Counted from the first letter of the stretch, positions 17,513-26,036 are shown. The stretch is 64,000 nt of DNA from Paenibacillus terrae (GCF_000943545.1 NZ_JTHP01000001.1:1-64000); one strand, 5' to 3'. The notes: generated by a model not told the origin, from the sequence alone. Numbers and translations are program-made.

Positions 17513-18391
17513 TTGAACCCTCTATTTATGTGTATGTTTAGGACATCTCAGCTATCCTTCACTTTACTTGCATTTGCTCTGTTCAGTGCATCTCCTGTAG
17601 TTAATGCAGCTCAAACCGATCATTCTTTGAACTTTAGCGGAACATCCTTACTTAAAGTAAACGATTATGATGTCCTGTACAGCGCTCCCGTAGGCCCATA
17701 TACAAATAAAGAAAATCGTTTAATGGCTCCCCTTCGTTCGGTGTCTGAACTTCTTGGTGCTAAAGTTGAATACAATTTGAAGTCACAGGAAGCTATTATC
17801 AACTGGAAAAAAGACAAGATTATGTTTTACAAAGGTAAGGATATGTATGAGTTGAACGGTGAGACTGTACAAATGGATAGCTATCCTGAAGTGAAGCAGA
17901 ATTCTTTTATCATTCCACTTGGTGTATTACTAAGAGCTATGGATATTCCATTTGAATATAAAAATAATAAGGTTGTTTTGCAAAATGAATCTTTTAACCA
18001 AAGTAAGGTTCTTCAACATGTCACCGAATTGGATTGGGGTAGGAACAATATATTAGATAACAATTCTATTTTAGACGTTCGTGATTTTAAATTAATAGCC
18101 AAGACAAATTCCTCAGGAGAACTAGAGGGTAATTTAACTGTAAGTGCTTTGAACCGTTCAGGTTCTGCGATTAAAGAAGGCAAGGAGGATTTACACGAAA
18201 TATTTGTCTTTAATCAAACGCTTAACATGGATGCTGATCAAGCTTCCGTAGATATTCCCGATAGAAAGCGTCCAAAGATTGAAAAGGGAAGCTCGGTTTC
18301 TCGAAGCATTTCATTTCTCACTATAAAAGATCCTCTTCAATATGTATTAGTTGCTGGTAGAACGATAAAAACAAAAGATGAGCTTAAGTGA
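17513..18391 (+). CDS. Secreted protein with copper-amine-oxidase-N-like stalk domain
   Basis: A 292-residue protein starting at TTG 17513 after AAGGAGG. The signal peptide ends near VVNAA (about residue 33). Residues 55-165 show the two-lobed stalk pattern common in Paenibacillus surface proteins (LMAPLRSVSELLGAKVEYN, then SFIIPLGVLLRAM). The C-terminal half (170-292) is not recognised. It may be an extracellular binding protein. It is followed by a lipoprotein gene that starts in the same style (GGAGG, then a non-ATG start). Confidence 0.72.
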   Translation: MNPLFMCMFRTSQLSFTLLAFALFSASPVVNAAQTDHSLNFSGTSLLKVNDYDVLYSAPVGPYTNKENRLMAPLRSVSELLGAKVEYNLKSQEAIINWKKDKIMFYKGKDMYELNGETVQMDSYPEVKQNSFIIPLGVLLRAMDIPFEYKNNKVVLQNESFNQSKVLQHVTELDWGRNNILDNNSILDVRDFKLIAKTNSSGELEGNLTVSALNRSGSAIKEGKEDLHEIFVFNQTLNMDADQASVDIPDRKRPKIEKGSSVSRSISFLTIKDPLQYVLVAGRTIKTKDELK

Positions 18392-18446
18392 AAAAGATAA
18401 AAAATAGTCCTTCACGCCTTGTTGGATTTCGGCTTCTGATTTACCA

Positions 18447-18472
18447 TGGAGAAGGTAAAAACCTCTCCTTTT
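18447..18472 (+). terminator. Weak hairpin terminator
   Basis: GGAGAAGGTaaaaACCTCTCC followed by TTTT lies 56 bp after the stalk-protein gene. Confidence 0.45.
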
Positions 18473-18541
18473 GGGGATGCGAAAAGCAGGATTCAAATGT
18501 ATATCTTACACTTTGAATTTTGATCTTAGGGAGGCTTAAAA

Positions 18542-19446
18542 CTGAAAAAGTTATGTATATTTTTGTTATTTATCTTGTTTATAGGCTGTAGCAACGATAC
18601 AAATTCAAGTATCGAGCAGAACATAGTACCCAATGAAAAGAGGGTGCAGGGCTACTCCTTAGGACTTTACAATAGCAATTCCACCATAGAAGCCAAGCGT
18701 TCATTTCATATAAAAGATGAAATTTTTGAAAAAAGTATTATATTTGCGAATAAGACTAATCAGGAGAAGACATTTATATTACTTGTTTTTGATAATGGAA
18801 AGCAAAGAAACTTTAAAATAATGATAATGATATGCAGTACTTTCGCTTTACTTTAGCTAAAAATCAAAGTGAGACGATTCCTGTGAAAATAGAAGGTATC
18901 GCAGACGGATTCCATGCGACAAATTTTATAATTCTCAAAAATCCAGATGAAGTTGTGACAGATAGCAATACATTAGCAAAGGTCGATTCTCTATCTCAAA
19001 CATATAATATTCGATTGAATTTGTTTAAGAACTTGGGGGATATCCCTATGGAGCGGCCTCAACAAGTGAATAGTGAAAAATTAAAAGAAGCGCGTATAGA
19101 TGGTATTTTTGTAGGTAAGCAAGGTGATGCTTATAAAGCCTTGTTACAAACGGAGGATGATAATCTAAGATTCAACGTTCTATACGGCAACTTATCGGAG
19201 GAGTCAATTGATTTTTATATTGTATCGCTAGTCGATTGGGAGCAAGTAAATATAAATGGAAATCAAAATATTTATGATGAACTCTCTAAAGGAGAGAACA
19301 AAAAAATCACTGTATCTATAGACAATAAGAAGAATGGAAAAGTCATGATTTTATTCATGCTGACTAATCCATTTTCGCCCTTGCCTGATGATAATCCTTA
19401 TACAGCAAGTCCTAATGCAAGTTTTAAAGTTAAGCTGATAGATTAA
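18542..19446 (+). pseudogene. Lipoprotein B, disrupted by a frameshift
   Basis: A lipoprotein reading frame begins at CTG 18542, 7 bp after TAGGGAGG, and reads through a lipobox (LFIGC). At the A-run 18815-18818 the frame is lost; adding one A joins it to the frame that continues to 19446 with a sensible sequence (NDMQYFRFTLAKNQSE, later DFYIVSLVDWEQ). The whole would be about 300 residues. This is a one-base loss in a homopolymer (mutation, phase variation or sequence error). The TTG at 18563 is too far inside the signal peptide to be the start. A relic of the same family is at 17398-17478. Confidence 0.7.
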
Positions 19447-19470
19447 TTTTTTGAAGCTACAGCATTTTTT

Positions 19471-19548
19471 TGTTTTCGCCCAGTCGATTGCTTGAAGGCA
19501 ATCGGCCTTTTTAATTTTGCATAGTACACCCGATTATATTGACTGATC
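19471..19548 (-). pseudogene. Relic of a Spo0E-like gene (3' end)
   Basis: On the minus strand the segment reads QSIYNRVYYAKLKRPIA, matching the C-terminus of the intact Spo0E at 13315-13497 (INQYHRMYYTKLKKPIA), and the DNA match runs into the downstream TCGCCCAGTCGATTG. Only the tail is left and it is fused to a protease relic at 19548/19549. Confidence 0.7.
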
Positions 19549-19671
19549 GCTCATGCTCTTGGGTTGGATCATAATACAAGTAATGATTTAATGTATGCGT
19601 ATGTTACGTCCATAACAACGCTCAGCGCTAATGATAAAGCTTCATACGATCTTGCTTATAAAAGATACTAA
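19549..19671 (+). pseudogene. Relic of the matrixin-like protease (3' end)
   Basis: The last 41 codons of a copy of the 15885 protease gene, from AHALGLDH onward, with a few substitutions (GLGH to GLDH, MYMY to MYAY) and the same stop and spacing to the next lipoprotein gene. Confidence 0.85.
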
Positions 19672-19688
19672 TTAAGGAGGTACGACCA

Positions 19689-20366
19689 ATGAGAACTAGC
19701 ATGAAGAAAGCATTTATGTTCTTGTCCATTTTCACTACGGTTGCAATACTGGCTTCTGGTTGTTCAAATCCTAAAATAGACAAGAATATAACGAAGTCTG
19801 GCGAGATTCCGACCAGTTATTTACAAGCATCATTTGTTATAGATATAAATAACCCCAAAGAGGTTGTAGGTTATGCTGACTATGCGTTTGTAGGCCTCGT
19901 AGAAGAAATGACGGGAACCGACTATAAATTTCCTGTAACGAAAGAAACGGAAGATGGACCCAAAGTATTGACAAGTCCCTATACAAATTACTCCGTTAAA
20001 GTGCTTAGTAATATAAAAGGTAATTTAAAGAAGGATGTTTCCATTCCTATTCAAAAATTTGGGGGACTGAATGATGATAAGAGCACATATTTCTTATTTG
20101 AAGATGATTCCCTACCACAAAAAGGAAAGGTATATGTGTTCACTGCGACCGCAGAGCAGGATGGTTCCTTGCTCGTATCAGGCCCTAATTCTAACATAGA
20201 GGTAAAAACAGATTTCTTTTCGAAAAAAAGTATTCAGCCAATTAGTGAAGAGAGCATTGCTAATGAACTAGCCAAGACAGAGGAGTATAAAGCGTATCAA
20301 GATGCCTATAAAAATGAGATTGTTAAAGATCGAGAAAGATTTACTTCCAATTATGAAGCTCCTTAA
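19689..20366 (+). CDS. Lipoprotein of unknown function, paralogue A2
   Basis: A 225-residue lipoprotein with lipobox LASGC and an AAGGAGGT ribosome site. It is a close paralogue of 16430-17107 along its whole length, and the upstream protease tail and downstream terminator were duplicated with it. The frame is intact, so selection may still act on it. Function unknown. Confidence 0.8.
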   Translation: MRTSMKKAFMFLSIFTTVAILASGCSNPKIDKNITKSGEIPTSYLQASFVIDINNPKEVVGYADYAFVGLVEEMTGTDYKFPVTKETEDGPKVLTSPYTNYSVKVLSNIKGNLKKDVSIPIQKFGGLNDDKSTYFLFEDDSLPQKGKVYVFTATAEQDGSLLVSGPNSNIEVKTDFFSKKSIQPISEESIANELAKTEEYKAYQDAYKNEIVKDRERFTSNYEAP

Positions 20367-20446
20367 TATGAGCATTCTGCATAGATTCCCAGAGGAAATC
20401 GGATGAGGAGAAACTCTAAATACCAATTTTTGATATAGATTTTTGT

Positions 20447-20491
20447 AAAGCAGTCTAAACCTCTACTATAAGGGGTGTAGACTGTTTTTAA
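20447..20491 (+). terminator. Terminator after lipoprotein A2
   Basis: The hairpin AAAGCAGTCTA / TGTAGACTG with a T-run is a diverged copy of the terminator at 17193-17236. Confidence 0.7.
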
Positions 20492-20531
20492 TCTAAAGTT
20501 GTATATTCTCTTACTTTGCAAATCCTCAAAA

Positions 20532-20556
20532 TAAAAAACCAGCTCGAAGAGCTGGC
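20532..20556 (-). terminator. Terminator after aloP3
   Basis: On the minus strand GCCAGCTcttcgAGCTGG precedes a T-run; it is equivalent to 13585-13609. Confidence 0.75.
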
Positions 20557-20587
20557 TCCACGGTATAAAATGCTTTAACAAAAATCA

Positions 20588-20719
20588 TCAAACCCCACCA
20601 TGTTGTTCAAATGGTTTGTAAGTAGATCCATTTTCTAGATGCTGTATTGGAATGATCACTATTGCCACTAACAGAAGAATAGTCACCAAAAGGAGTAGCC
20701 TTAACTTATTCTTCATCAT
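20588..20719 (-). CDS. aloP: AloP-type pro-peptide, copy 3
   Basis: A 43-residue ORF on the minus strand overlapping the last 14 bases of aloR3 in the +1 frame, with GAGGTG upstream. It has a basic start (MMKNKLR), a long hydrophobic core (LLLLVTILLLVAIVIIP) and a polar tail ending in YKPFEQHGGV. The layout is that of a secreted quorum-sensing precursor. It shares the (Y/F)KP motif with copies 2 and 4; the mature peptide is probably taken from the last ten or so residues (inference). Confidence 0.78.
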   Translation of the reverse strand: MMKNKLRLLLLVTILLLVAIVIIPIQHLENGSTYKPFEQHGGV

Positions 20720-22076
20720 CACGCACCTCATTAATTAAAGTTTGGTAGGATGTTATTATATCGGAAGATGCACTTACTCTATAAAGCTCAAGCAATTTCA
20801 CACATTTGATTATACATCGCTTGTTGTTAGTAGTAGAGGATATTTCCAAACTGTTGATTAAATATTTAAATCCCTCTTGATATTCACCTCTACGTAAGTT
20901 GTAATTAGCTAATTCCTGTAAAAAATGAGCGATGCGCTCTGACATGAATTGTTGGGTGTACACGCCTACACTTTTTTGTTGTTTAACTAGAGACTGGATC
21001 TCTGTTTCAAACCGCTTGAGTACATCATCTACATTAAAATCATATTGGTTAGCCGCTTCAATTATGTTAACCAGTGCGGTGAGAACCTCGTTTTTCTTGG
21101 AAGTAACGTAAGTTAAATAGTCTGGAAGGACACTTATATCTCCAGCCAACAGCTTATTCACGTAAGTGTTAGCCTGCGCCCATTCTGTAAACCGCCCCTT
21201 CCATAGCAAGGTCTGTTCATCCGTTTCCTTTACCCAACTTAAATCAGCGTAAGTGTACGTATACTTCAATGCCTGATTGTAGTCTTTCTGGGCCTCACAG
21301 ACACCTGCATGAAGTAAATAGGAGTAGGCCCAATACACAAATGGGGGATTGACTGGATTCTTCTTTTTCCGTCTTTTCAACTTAACCTGTTGATTGATCC
21401 CGCACTGAATGGCAGCCTTGTCTCCCATGATCTTAGCGAATATGTTTACCTTACCCCATTTTCGTAATGAGCGATATGTATTCACTAAATCTTTTAACGC
21501 GTCGAGCTGGTCAGCATCATCAAGTCGTTCAACGTAATCCTCGAAATGGATCGCAGCCTGGTAATTTATTTCCTGGTCGTCCCCTTGCTTCGCCATAAAA
21601 ATGCGGTACTGACAAAGGGCTAGTCGCTCAGAGTGCTGCTTTTTCTCACCGACGGCTATGCTTTCATATAGGATGATGGATGCTGTGAATTTCCCTTGTT
21701 GGAAAAAGTCCTCAGCTATGGTAAACAGGGCATCGGCGTATGCCAGCTTTTCCATGAGCAAGCTGACGACCTGCTCAATACAATCCAACTTGTCCAACTC
21801 CGCGCAATTGTACAAAAGGGGTCTGACTCTACGGATGTTAGGGGTTGTTGAACTCAAAAATTCCTCAATATAATTCTTGTAAAAATGCCCTTTGGAGTGG
21901 CCTAACGTATCTGTAATGCGATCTAACTGATGAACGGAGAGTGTACGGTTGCCTGTGACGATCCCGCTTATTGTGCCTGGATTGATGTCTGCCACCAGAC
22001 CGAATTGGGTAATGTTTAACCCATTCTGTTTCATGAAGTTTTCCAGTTCTGCGCGTATCGTGGTTGTAGGTTCCAA
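20706..22076 (-). CDS. aloR: AloR-type quorum-sensing receptor, copy 3
   Basis: A 456-residue XRE-TPR receptor. Start TTG 22076 is chosen as in copy 2 (AAAGGGG 9 bp upstream). Residues 1-165 differ from copy 2 at only about seven positions, while the following 290 residues are clearly diverged. The DNA-binding specificity should therefore be shared but the ligand should differ. The 3' end overlaps the peptide gene. Confidence 0.88.
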   Translation of the reverse strand: MEPTTTIRAELENFMKQNGLNITQFGLVADINPGTISGIVTGNRTLSVHQLDRITDTLGHSKGHFYKNYIEEFLSSTTPNIRRVRPLLYNCAELDKLDCIEQVVSLLMEKLAYADALFTIAEDFFQQGKFTASIILYESIAVGEKKQHSERLALCQYRIFMAKQGDDQEINYQAAIHFEDYVERLDDADQLDALKDLVNTYRSLRKWGKVNIFAKIMGDKAAIQCGINQQVKLKRRKKKNPVNPPFVYWAYSYLLHAGVCEAQKDYNQALKYTYTYADLSWVKETDEQTLLWKGRFTEWAQANTYVNKLLAGDISVLPDYLTYVTSKKNEVLTALVNIIEAANQYDFNVDDVLKRFETEIQSLVKQQKSVGVYTQQFMSERIAHFLQELANYNLRRGEYQEGFKYLINSLEISSTTNNKRCIIKCVKLLELYRVSASSDIITSYQTLINEVRDDEE

Positions 22077-22132
22077 ATGTAACAACCCCTTTAACGTAAC
22101 GTTTTATGTAGTCCGTTAGATACCGATCTATA
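21581..22132 (-). repeat. 552-bp block shared with aloR2 (14614-15165)
   Basis: This is the second copy of the promoter/HTH block, in the same orientation as the first. It includes about 56 bp upstream of the gene. Confidence 0.85.
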
Positions 22133-22353
22133 AGGATATTTCTTGGGACAATCCGATGCTAAAATATAAAGCTATTCTGGGAGATATTATACCATCTTAT
22201 GGATGTATTATATATACTTTTCAAGTAATTACTTTTTGTGAATTATGGATGTGTAAAGCTGGAGAGATATCGAAGTTTCAAAGCACAAACAACCCTGTAT
22301 ATCTTGAGAAAACCAAGACACGCAGGGTCGTTCTATGTGAAAAATTTTCCAAA
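22133..22353. other. Intergenic region
   Basis: AT-rich, with no gene. An imperfect ACGACCCTG/CAGGGTTGT pair at about 22298-22336 could end the hydrolase transcript on the minus strand. Confidence 0.35.
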
Positions 22354-23325
22354 CTACCGCTTGGCCAAGGCCAATATTTCATCTGCAACGAGATCAGGGC
22401 GATATTGATGAATATAATGCTCGGTATCCTTAACCACCAATTGCTTCGATTGCAGGGACCAAGAAGTAAATTCCTTTTCGTACTTGTTCCAGACGTCATC
22501 GGGAACCCCTAAGTAATCGGATGTCAGCACGGTAAGTGGGAAATAGAAGGGCTGTTTGTTATCCAATACGACCTTTGCATTCGTTCGCGATTGACGCAGC
22601 TCGTCCTCTATATTGGCATTTTCAAGCTTAAGCAATGAGGCTGTCAGATCAATCTTCTTCAGTTCATCCGGCACGAACTTCAAGCCGTTGCGAGCTGCAC
22701 GTGAGGCTTCGATAAAACTGTCAGAGTGAAAAAGTATCCGAATTACGCCTGTTTTAATGAGCAACTGATTGATCAAGCCACCGCGTACTGGCTCCTCAGC
22801 ATCAGCATAGTAATATTCCGGGCTTCCGCTATCCAACATCACGATGCCTTGTACCTCGTCCGGGTATTTCTGTGCAAACCGGAGCGTTTCGAGGGATCCT
22901 AGCGAATGTGCTACAAGCAGGTAAGGTGGCTTTTGACCAGACACCTGCAGCAATTCGTGTATTTCATTCGTTATTGTATCAATGTCACGCTTCTTGTCCG
23001 TCGTATCACTATACCCATAGCCGAACCGGTCATAAACTGCAAATTTAACATGTGGTGCAAGCTTATCGTACAGTGGGGAAAAATCAACATACGGATTGGC
23101 CGTGCCCCACCCGGAAGCGAATACAACCGTTACTTTCCCTTGTCCTCCGGTATATAAATGCATATTATGCCCATTCACATTGTATAGCTTTCCGCTGGGG
23201 GTATAAGATTTCAGATCCTGCCGGGTGCTTACCTGTTCATATATCACACCTGATGCCAGAAGAACCATAATGGCCAGCAACCCGAACATAACCGTCTTCC
23301 CTAATCTTTTAAGCCATTTTTTCAC
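22354..23325 (-). CDS. Membrane-anchored alpha/beta hydrolase
   Basis: A 323-residue protein with an N-terminal membrane anchor (residues about 10-30) and an alpha/beta-hydrolase fold. The nucleophile elbow is AHSLGS and the probable catalytic His lies in DTEHYIHQ near the C-terminus; the oxyanion region is ASGWG. The substrate is unknown. The GTG at 23325 is chosen as start because AAAGGGGA lies about 9 bp upstream; a GTG at 23334 is too close to it. Confidence 0.82.
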   Translation of the reverse strand: MKKWLKRLGKTVMFGLLAIMVLLASGVIYEQVSTRQDLKSYTPSGKLYNVNGHNMHLYTGGQGKVTVVFASGWGTANPYVDFSPLYDKLAPHVKFAVYDRFGYGYSDTTDKKRDIDTITNEIHELLQVSGQKPPYLLVAHSLGSLETLRFAQKYPDEVQGIVMLDSGSPEYYYADAEEPVRGGLINQLLIKTGVIRILFHSDSFIEASRAARNGLKFVPDELKKIDLTASLLKLENANIEDELRQSRTNAKVVLDNKQPFYFPLTVLTSDYLGVPDDVWNKYEKEFTSWSLQSKQLVVKDTEHYIHQYRPDLVADEILALAKR

Positions 23326-23721
23326 TTCTCGCACTCCCCTTTATCTCAACAGCTACTCTTCTTGTGTTCCCTTCATTATAAATGCTCAATCTTATCCAAT
23401 AGAAAACAGCAGCTTAATTTTAACTTAATTATTATTTTGTTTCGTCAGCAGCCATAGTCTCTCTACATCTTTCGGATGCTCAGCAGCGAATGGGCGCATA
23501 GAGTAAATGAAAGAGGGAAGCTGCTATTCACAGCTTCCCTCTTATAGATTTTACAAGTAATCATTGTATTGTTATCACAGATATATGAGTACCGACAAAT
23601 CAGTATGATTATGGTATCGACTAATGTTCTGCTCAAAGGGCATAATTGTAAAGAGAAATCCTATATCTCAAGAACTATCTAGACACTATTTTTATTGGTA
23701 AATATTAGAAGTTAATAGCGT
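23326..23721. other. Intergenic region with an orphan hairpin
   Basis: No gene is seen. A strong terminator-like hairpin lies at 23511-23543. Confidence 0.5.
23511..23550 (+). terminator. Orphan strong hairpin
   Basis: The perfect stem AAGAGGGAAGCTG / CAGCTTCCCTCTT is followed by TATAGATTTT. No plus-strand gene ends here, so it may be left from a lost gene. Confidence 0.55.
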
Positions 23722-23742
23722 ACAATATTCATTGTGCGATAT
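23722..23742. promoter_or_regulatory. Palindrome ACAATATTCATTGT plus GCGATAT, recombinase downstream side
   Basis: This is the reverse complement of the palindrome at 24816-24829. Both are followed on the plus strand by GCGATAT. It lies 86 bp beyond the stop of the recombinase gene. It is a possible recombinase binding or crossover site. Confidence 0.5.
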
Positions 23743-23827
23743 GTAAAACGAACTAAAAAAAGAATCTTTCTTATTTCATTTTAGTTATTTAAGACTATTT
23801 TTTCAACTCCTTTTTGTAACTAAATAC

Positions 23828-24790
23828 CTATAATATATCTTTTAAGCAGTCTTCCACATAGTCGGGGGCTGCTTTTTGCATTTGGCTAACCGTATGAAGG
23901 TATCGTTGCGTCGTATTGATGTGGGAGTGTCCGAGATTTTCCTGCACCTGCTGTAACGATGCACCATGAATCAAGGCTAATGTAGCATTCGTGTGGCGAA
24001 ACCAGTGGGGGGTTATCTTTTTCGTGATCCCAGCTTTTTCCCTGGCCAGCTTAATAATCGTCTCCACTTGCCTTACTGACAACGGAAACAACCTCTCTCG
24101 CATATTTAATGGTTCCTCTTGCTGGAAAGCGTCTCTGTACTGCTTGTACATCTCCCAAAGTCTTGCGGGTACTTTAACCTCGCGCTGTTTGCCTCCTTTT
24201 CCGTTAAACACGGTCAGCCACATGAACATTTCCGTCGGATCGGTATGGAAGTGATCCCACTGTATAGACACCATCTCAGACACCCGAAGCCCCAATAAAA
24301 CCAGCGTGAGCGCGATCAGATAATTTCGTGCCCCCTGTGTTTTTAAATAGGCTAAAAGCTGACGCAGCTCATTTTTGGTTAAGAAATGATTTTTACTGTT
24401 CACTGGAATCCTGGGGGTTCGCACACTTGTGGTGGGATTGTGCTGAAAAATATGAATGCTCGGATCACTCCCCCACTTGTATAGCGATTTTAATGGGGCC
24501 AAGAAGCTGGCAATGGTCGCTGGTGCAGGTGTTTGCTTGGTAGGACTGCAAGCACCCTCTAATAAGCCGATTTTATAGACCTCTATATCCTGCCATGTCA
24601 CTTTCCTTAACGGTTTACCAGATGTGAAATTTCGAAACTGCTGAATGGCCCTCTTGTAGTTGCGCAGGGTATACGGGGAGTTAGTGCAAGTACTTAAAAA
24701 TAATCCTGTAATTTCGTCATCCGTGTACGTTTCCAGGTTATGCATGGAAGGGGCATGTAGCTGAGAAGATGTCGTTTTAGACGTATACAT
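23828..24790 (-). CDS. Tyrosine recombinase/integrase
   Basis: A 320-residue phage-integrase-family protein with an N-terminal SAM-like core-binding domain (CTNSPYTLRNYKRAIQQF) and a C-terminal catalytic domain showing Arg in LGLRVSEMVS, HWFRH, the LGHSHINTTQRYLH box and a following Tyr. This is the R-H-R-H-Y set needed for strand exchange. The ATG at 24790 is chosen, with CAGGAGG upstream; a GTG at 24817 would start inside the palindrome. It is XerC/D-sized and divergent from the HD-GYP gene. Related palindromes lie on both sides. Confidence 0.88.
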   Translation of the reverse strand: MYTSKTTSSQLHAPSMHNLETYTDDEITGLFLSTCTNSPYTLRNYKRAIQQFRNFTSGKPLRKVTWQDIEVYKIGLLEGACSPTKQTPAPATIASFLAPLKSLYKWGSDPSIHIFQHNPTTSVRTPRIPVNSKNHFLTKNELRQLLAYLKTQGARNYLIALTLVLLGLRVSEMVSIQWDHFHTDPTEMFMWLTVFNGKGGKQREVKVPARLWEMYKQYRDAFQQEEPLNMRERLFPLSVRQVETIIKLAREKAGITKKITPHWFRHTNATLALIHGASLQQVQENLGHSHINTTQRYLHTVSQMQKAAPDYVEDCLKDIL

Positions 24791-24815
24791 AAAAATATTC
24801 CTCCTGTTCGTTCGC

Positions 24816-24836
24816 ACAATGAATATTGTGCGATAT
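24816..24836. promoter_or_regulatory. Palindrome ACAATGAATATTGT plus GCGATAT, recombinase promoter side
   Basis: The palindrome lies between the divergent recombinase and HD-GYP genes, close to where their promoters must be. It could be an operator or a recombinase site. See the matching site at 23722-23742. Confidence 0.5.
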
Positions 24837-24891
24837 CTATTCTCAATATTAAGGCAAATCGCTGACTGCGCGTCAAACTGGAGGAATATTT

Positions 24892-25464
24892 ATGGAAAAT
24901 GTTTTAGTGAGCTGTCTAACTCGTCTGCTATCCAAAGATAAACAATTGTATGAACACTGCCTGCGGGTTGGCAATATGGCTAAGCGAATAGCTCCTTACC
25001 TGGATTTTGATGACCAGCAGACACGGAAATTCGTCATAGGTTGTTGCATTCACGATGTTGGGAAAATGCTGCTGCCGGATGACATTTTGAATAAATCAGC
25101 TCCTTTAAATGAAGAAGAGTGGAAAGTCATGAGGCTCCACCCCCTGTTGGGTACCCAGCTTATTTTAAGAGAGGGCATGCTGGAGCAGGATATTGTAGAT
25201 ATCGTCCGATTTCACCATGAACGCTGGGATGGACAGGGCTATCCGTTTGGCATAAGTGGTGACAAAATTCCACCTATGGCTCGAATGTGTTCCATCATGG
25301 ATGCATTTGATAGTATGATTTCCGATCGACCGTATCGCCAGGGCATGTCCATTCAGGAGGCCAAAGAGGAGCTTTGGCGTCACATTGGAACACAATTTGA
25401 TCTGCTATATGTTGAACGGTTTTTGCATCTGCCTGAGGACCTGTCGAGTGCCCTTGGACAATAA
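24892..25464 (+). CDS. HD-GYP domain protein, probable c-di-GMP phosphodiesterase
   Basis: A 190-residue stand-alone HD-GYP domain: the metal-binding HD pair is at residues 54-55 (CIHDVGK), HH at 108-109, and the GYP signature within WDGQGYPFG at 113-120. Such enzymes hydrolyse c-di-GMP to pGpG or GMP. No sensor domain is fused. A PilZ gene follows 20 bp later, so the pair forms a small c-di-GMP turnover/response unit. Ribosome site GGAGG precedes the ATG. Confidence 0.88.
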   Translation: MENVLVSCLTRLLSKDKQLYEHCLRVGNMAKRIAPYLDFDDQQTRKFVIGCCIHDVGKMLLPDDILNKSAPLNEEEWKVMRLHPLLGTQLILREGMLEQDIVDIVRFHHERWDGQGYPFGISGDKIPPMARMCSIMDAFDSMISDRPYRQGMSIQEAKEELWRHIGTQFDLLYVERFLHLPEDLSSALGQ

Positions 25465-25484
25465 TTCAGAGGGAGGCATGTTCC

Positions 25485-26033
25485 ATGGTATTCACCATCG
25501 CAGGTCTTATCATTTTGATGATCGTTGTATGCTTGGTCAATGGAATTATTCATTTCATAGATTTAAAAAAACAATTGGGTATTAAAGAGCTGGAGAAAAA
25601 GGAAATTAAGAAGTTACTGGAGGAGGCCAACAGCAAGTTGAATCGGCGGGAAGCCTTTCGCTTGGGTATTCCGGATGAGGGCTGTGCATTTGAGTTTTTA
25701 CATTTTGGAGATGAGGCTCTGGCAAGGCTTACTCATAGAAAAGGGATCGGTAAAATACAAGACATTAGCGTGAAGGGGCTAAAGCTGATTTGCGATTATG
25801 ATCTGCCTTTGAAAAAACCAGTTCTCATTCAGGTTGAATTTGAGCTAAATAAAGAGCCTTTTGTCTTGCAGGCACATTTAATCCGAAAAGAGGCGCATAT
25901 CAGCCAGCCTTTTATAACCTATGGGCTTGTGTTTGATGAAATGAGTTCCAGCGATCAGGAAAGGTTGATGTACTGCATTAATCAGCGCGTTTTAAAAACC
26001 GCAGCTCCCACCACACCTACACCTGTGGTATAA
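25485..26033 (+). CDS. Membrane-anchored PilZ-domain protein
   Basis: A 182-residue protein with one N-terminal membrane segment (about residues 4-25), a charged helix, and a PilZ domain. The c-di-GMP-binding RxxxR is at 55-59 (REAFR) and the D/NxSxxG motif is DISVKG at 93-98. It probably reads the c-di-GMP level controlled by the upstream HD-GYP enzyme. The output is not visible from sequence. Confidence 0.87.
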   Translation: MVFTIAGLIILMIVVCLVNGIIHFIDLKKQLGIKELEKKEIKKLLEEANSKLNRREAFRLGIPDEGCAFEFLHFGDEALARLTHRKGIGKIQDISVKGLKLICDYDLPLKKPVLIQVEFELNKEPFVLQAHLIRKEAHISQPFITYGLVFDEMSSSDQERLMYCINQRVLKTAAPTTPTPVV

Positions 26034-26036
26034 AAA

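Noticed and set aside
22156-22512. 118-codon ORF between aloR3 and the hydrolase
   Set aside because: It overlaps the hydrolase 3' end on the other strand and has no ribosome site.
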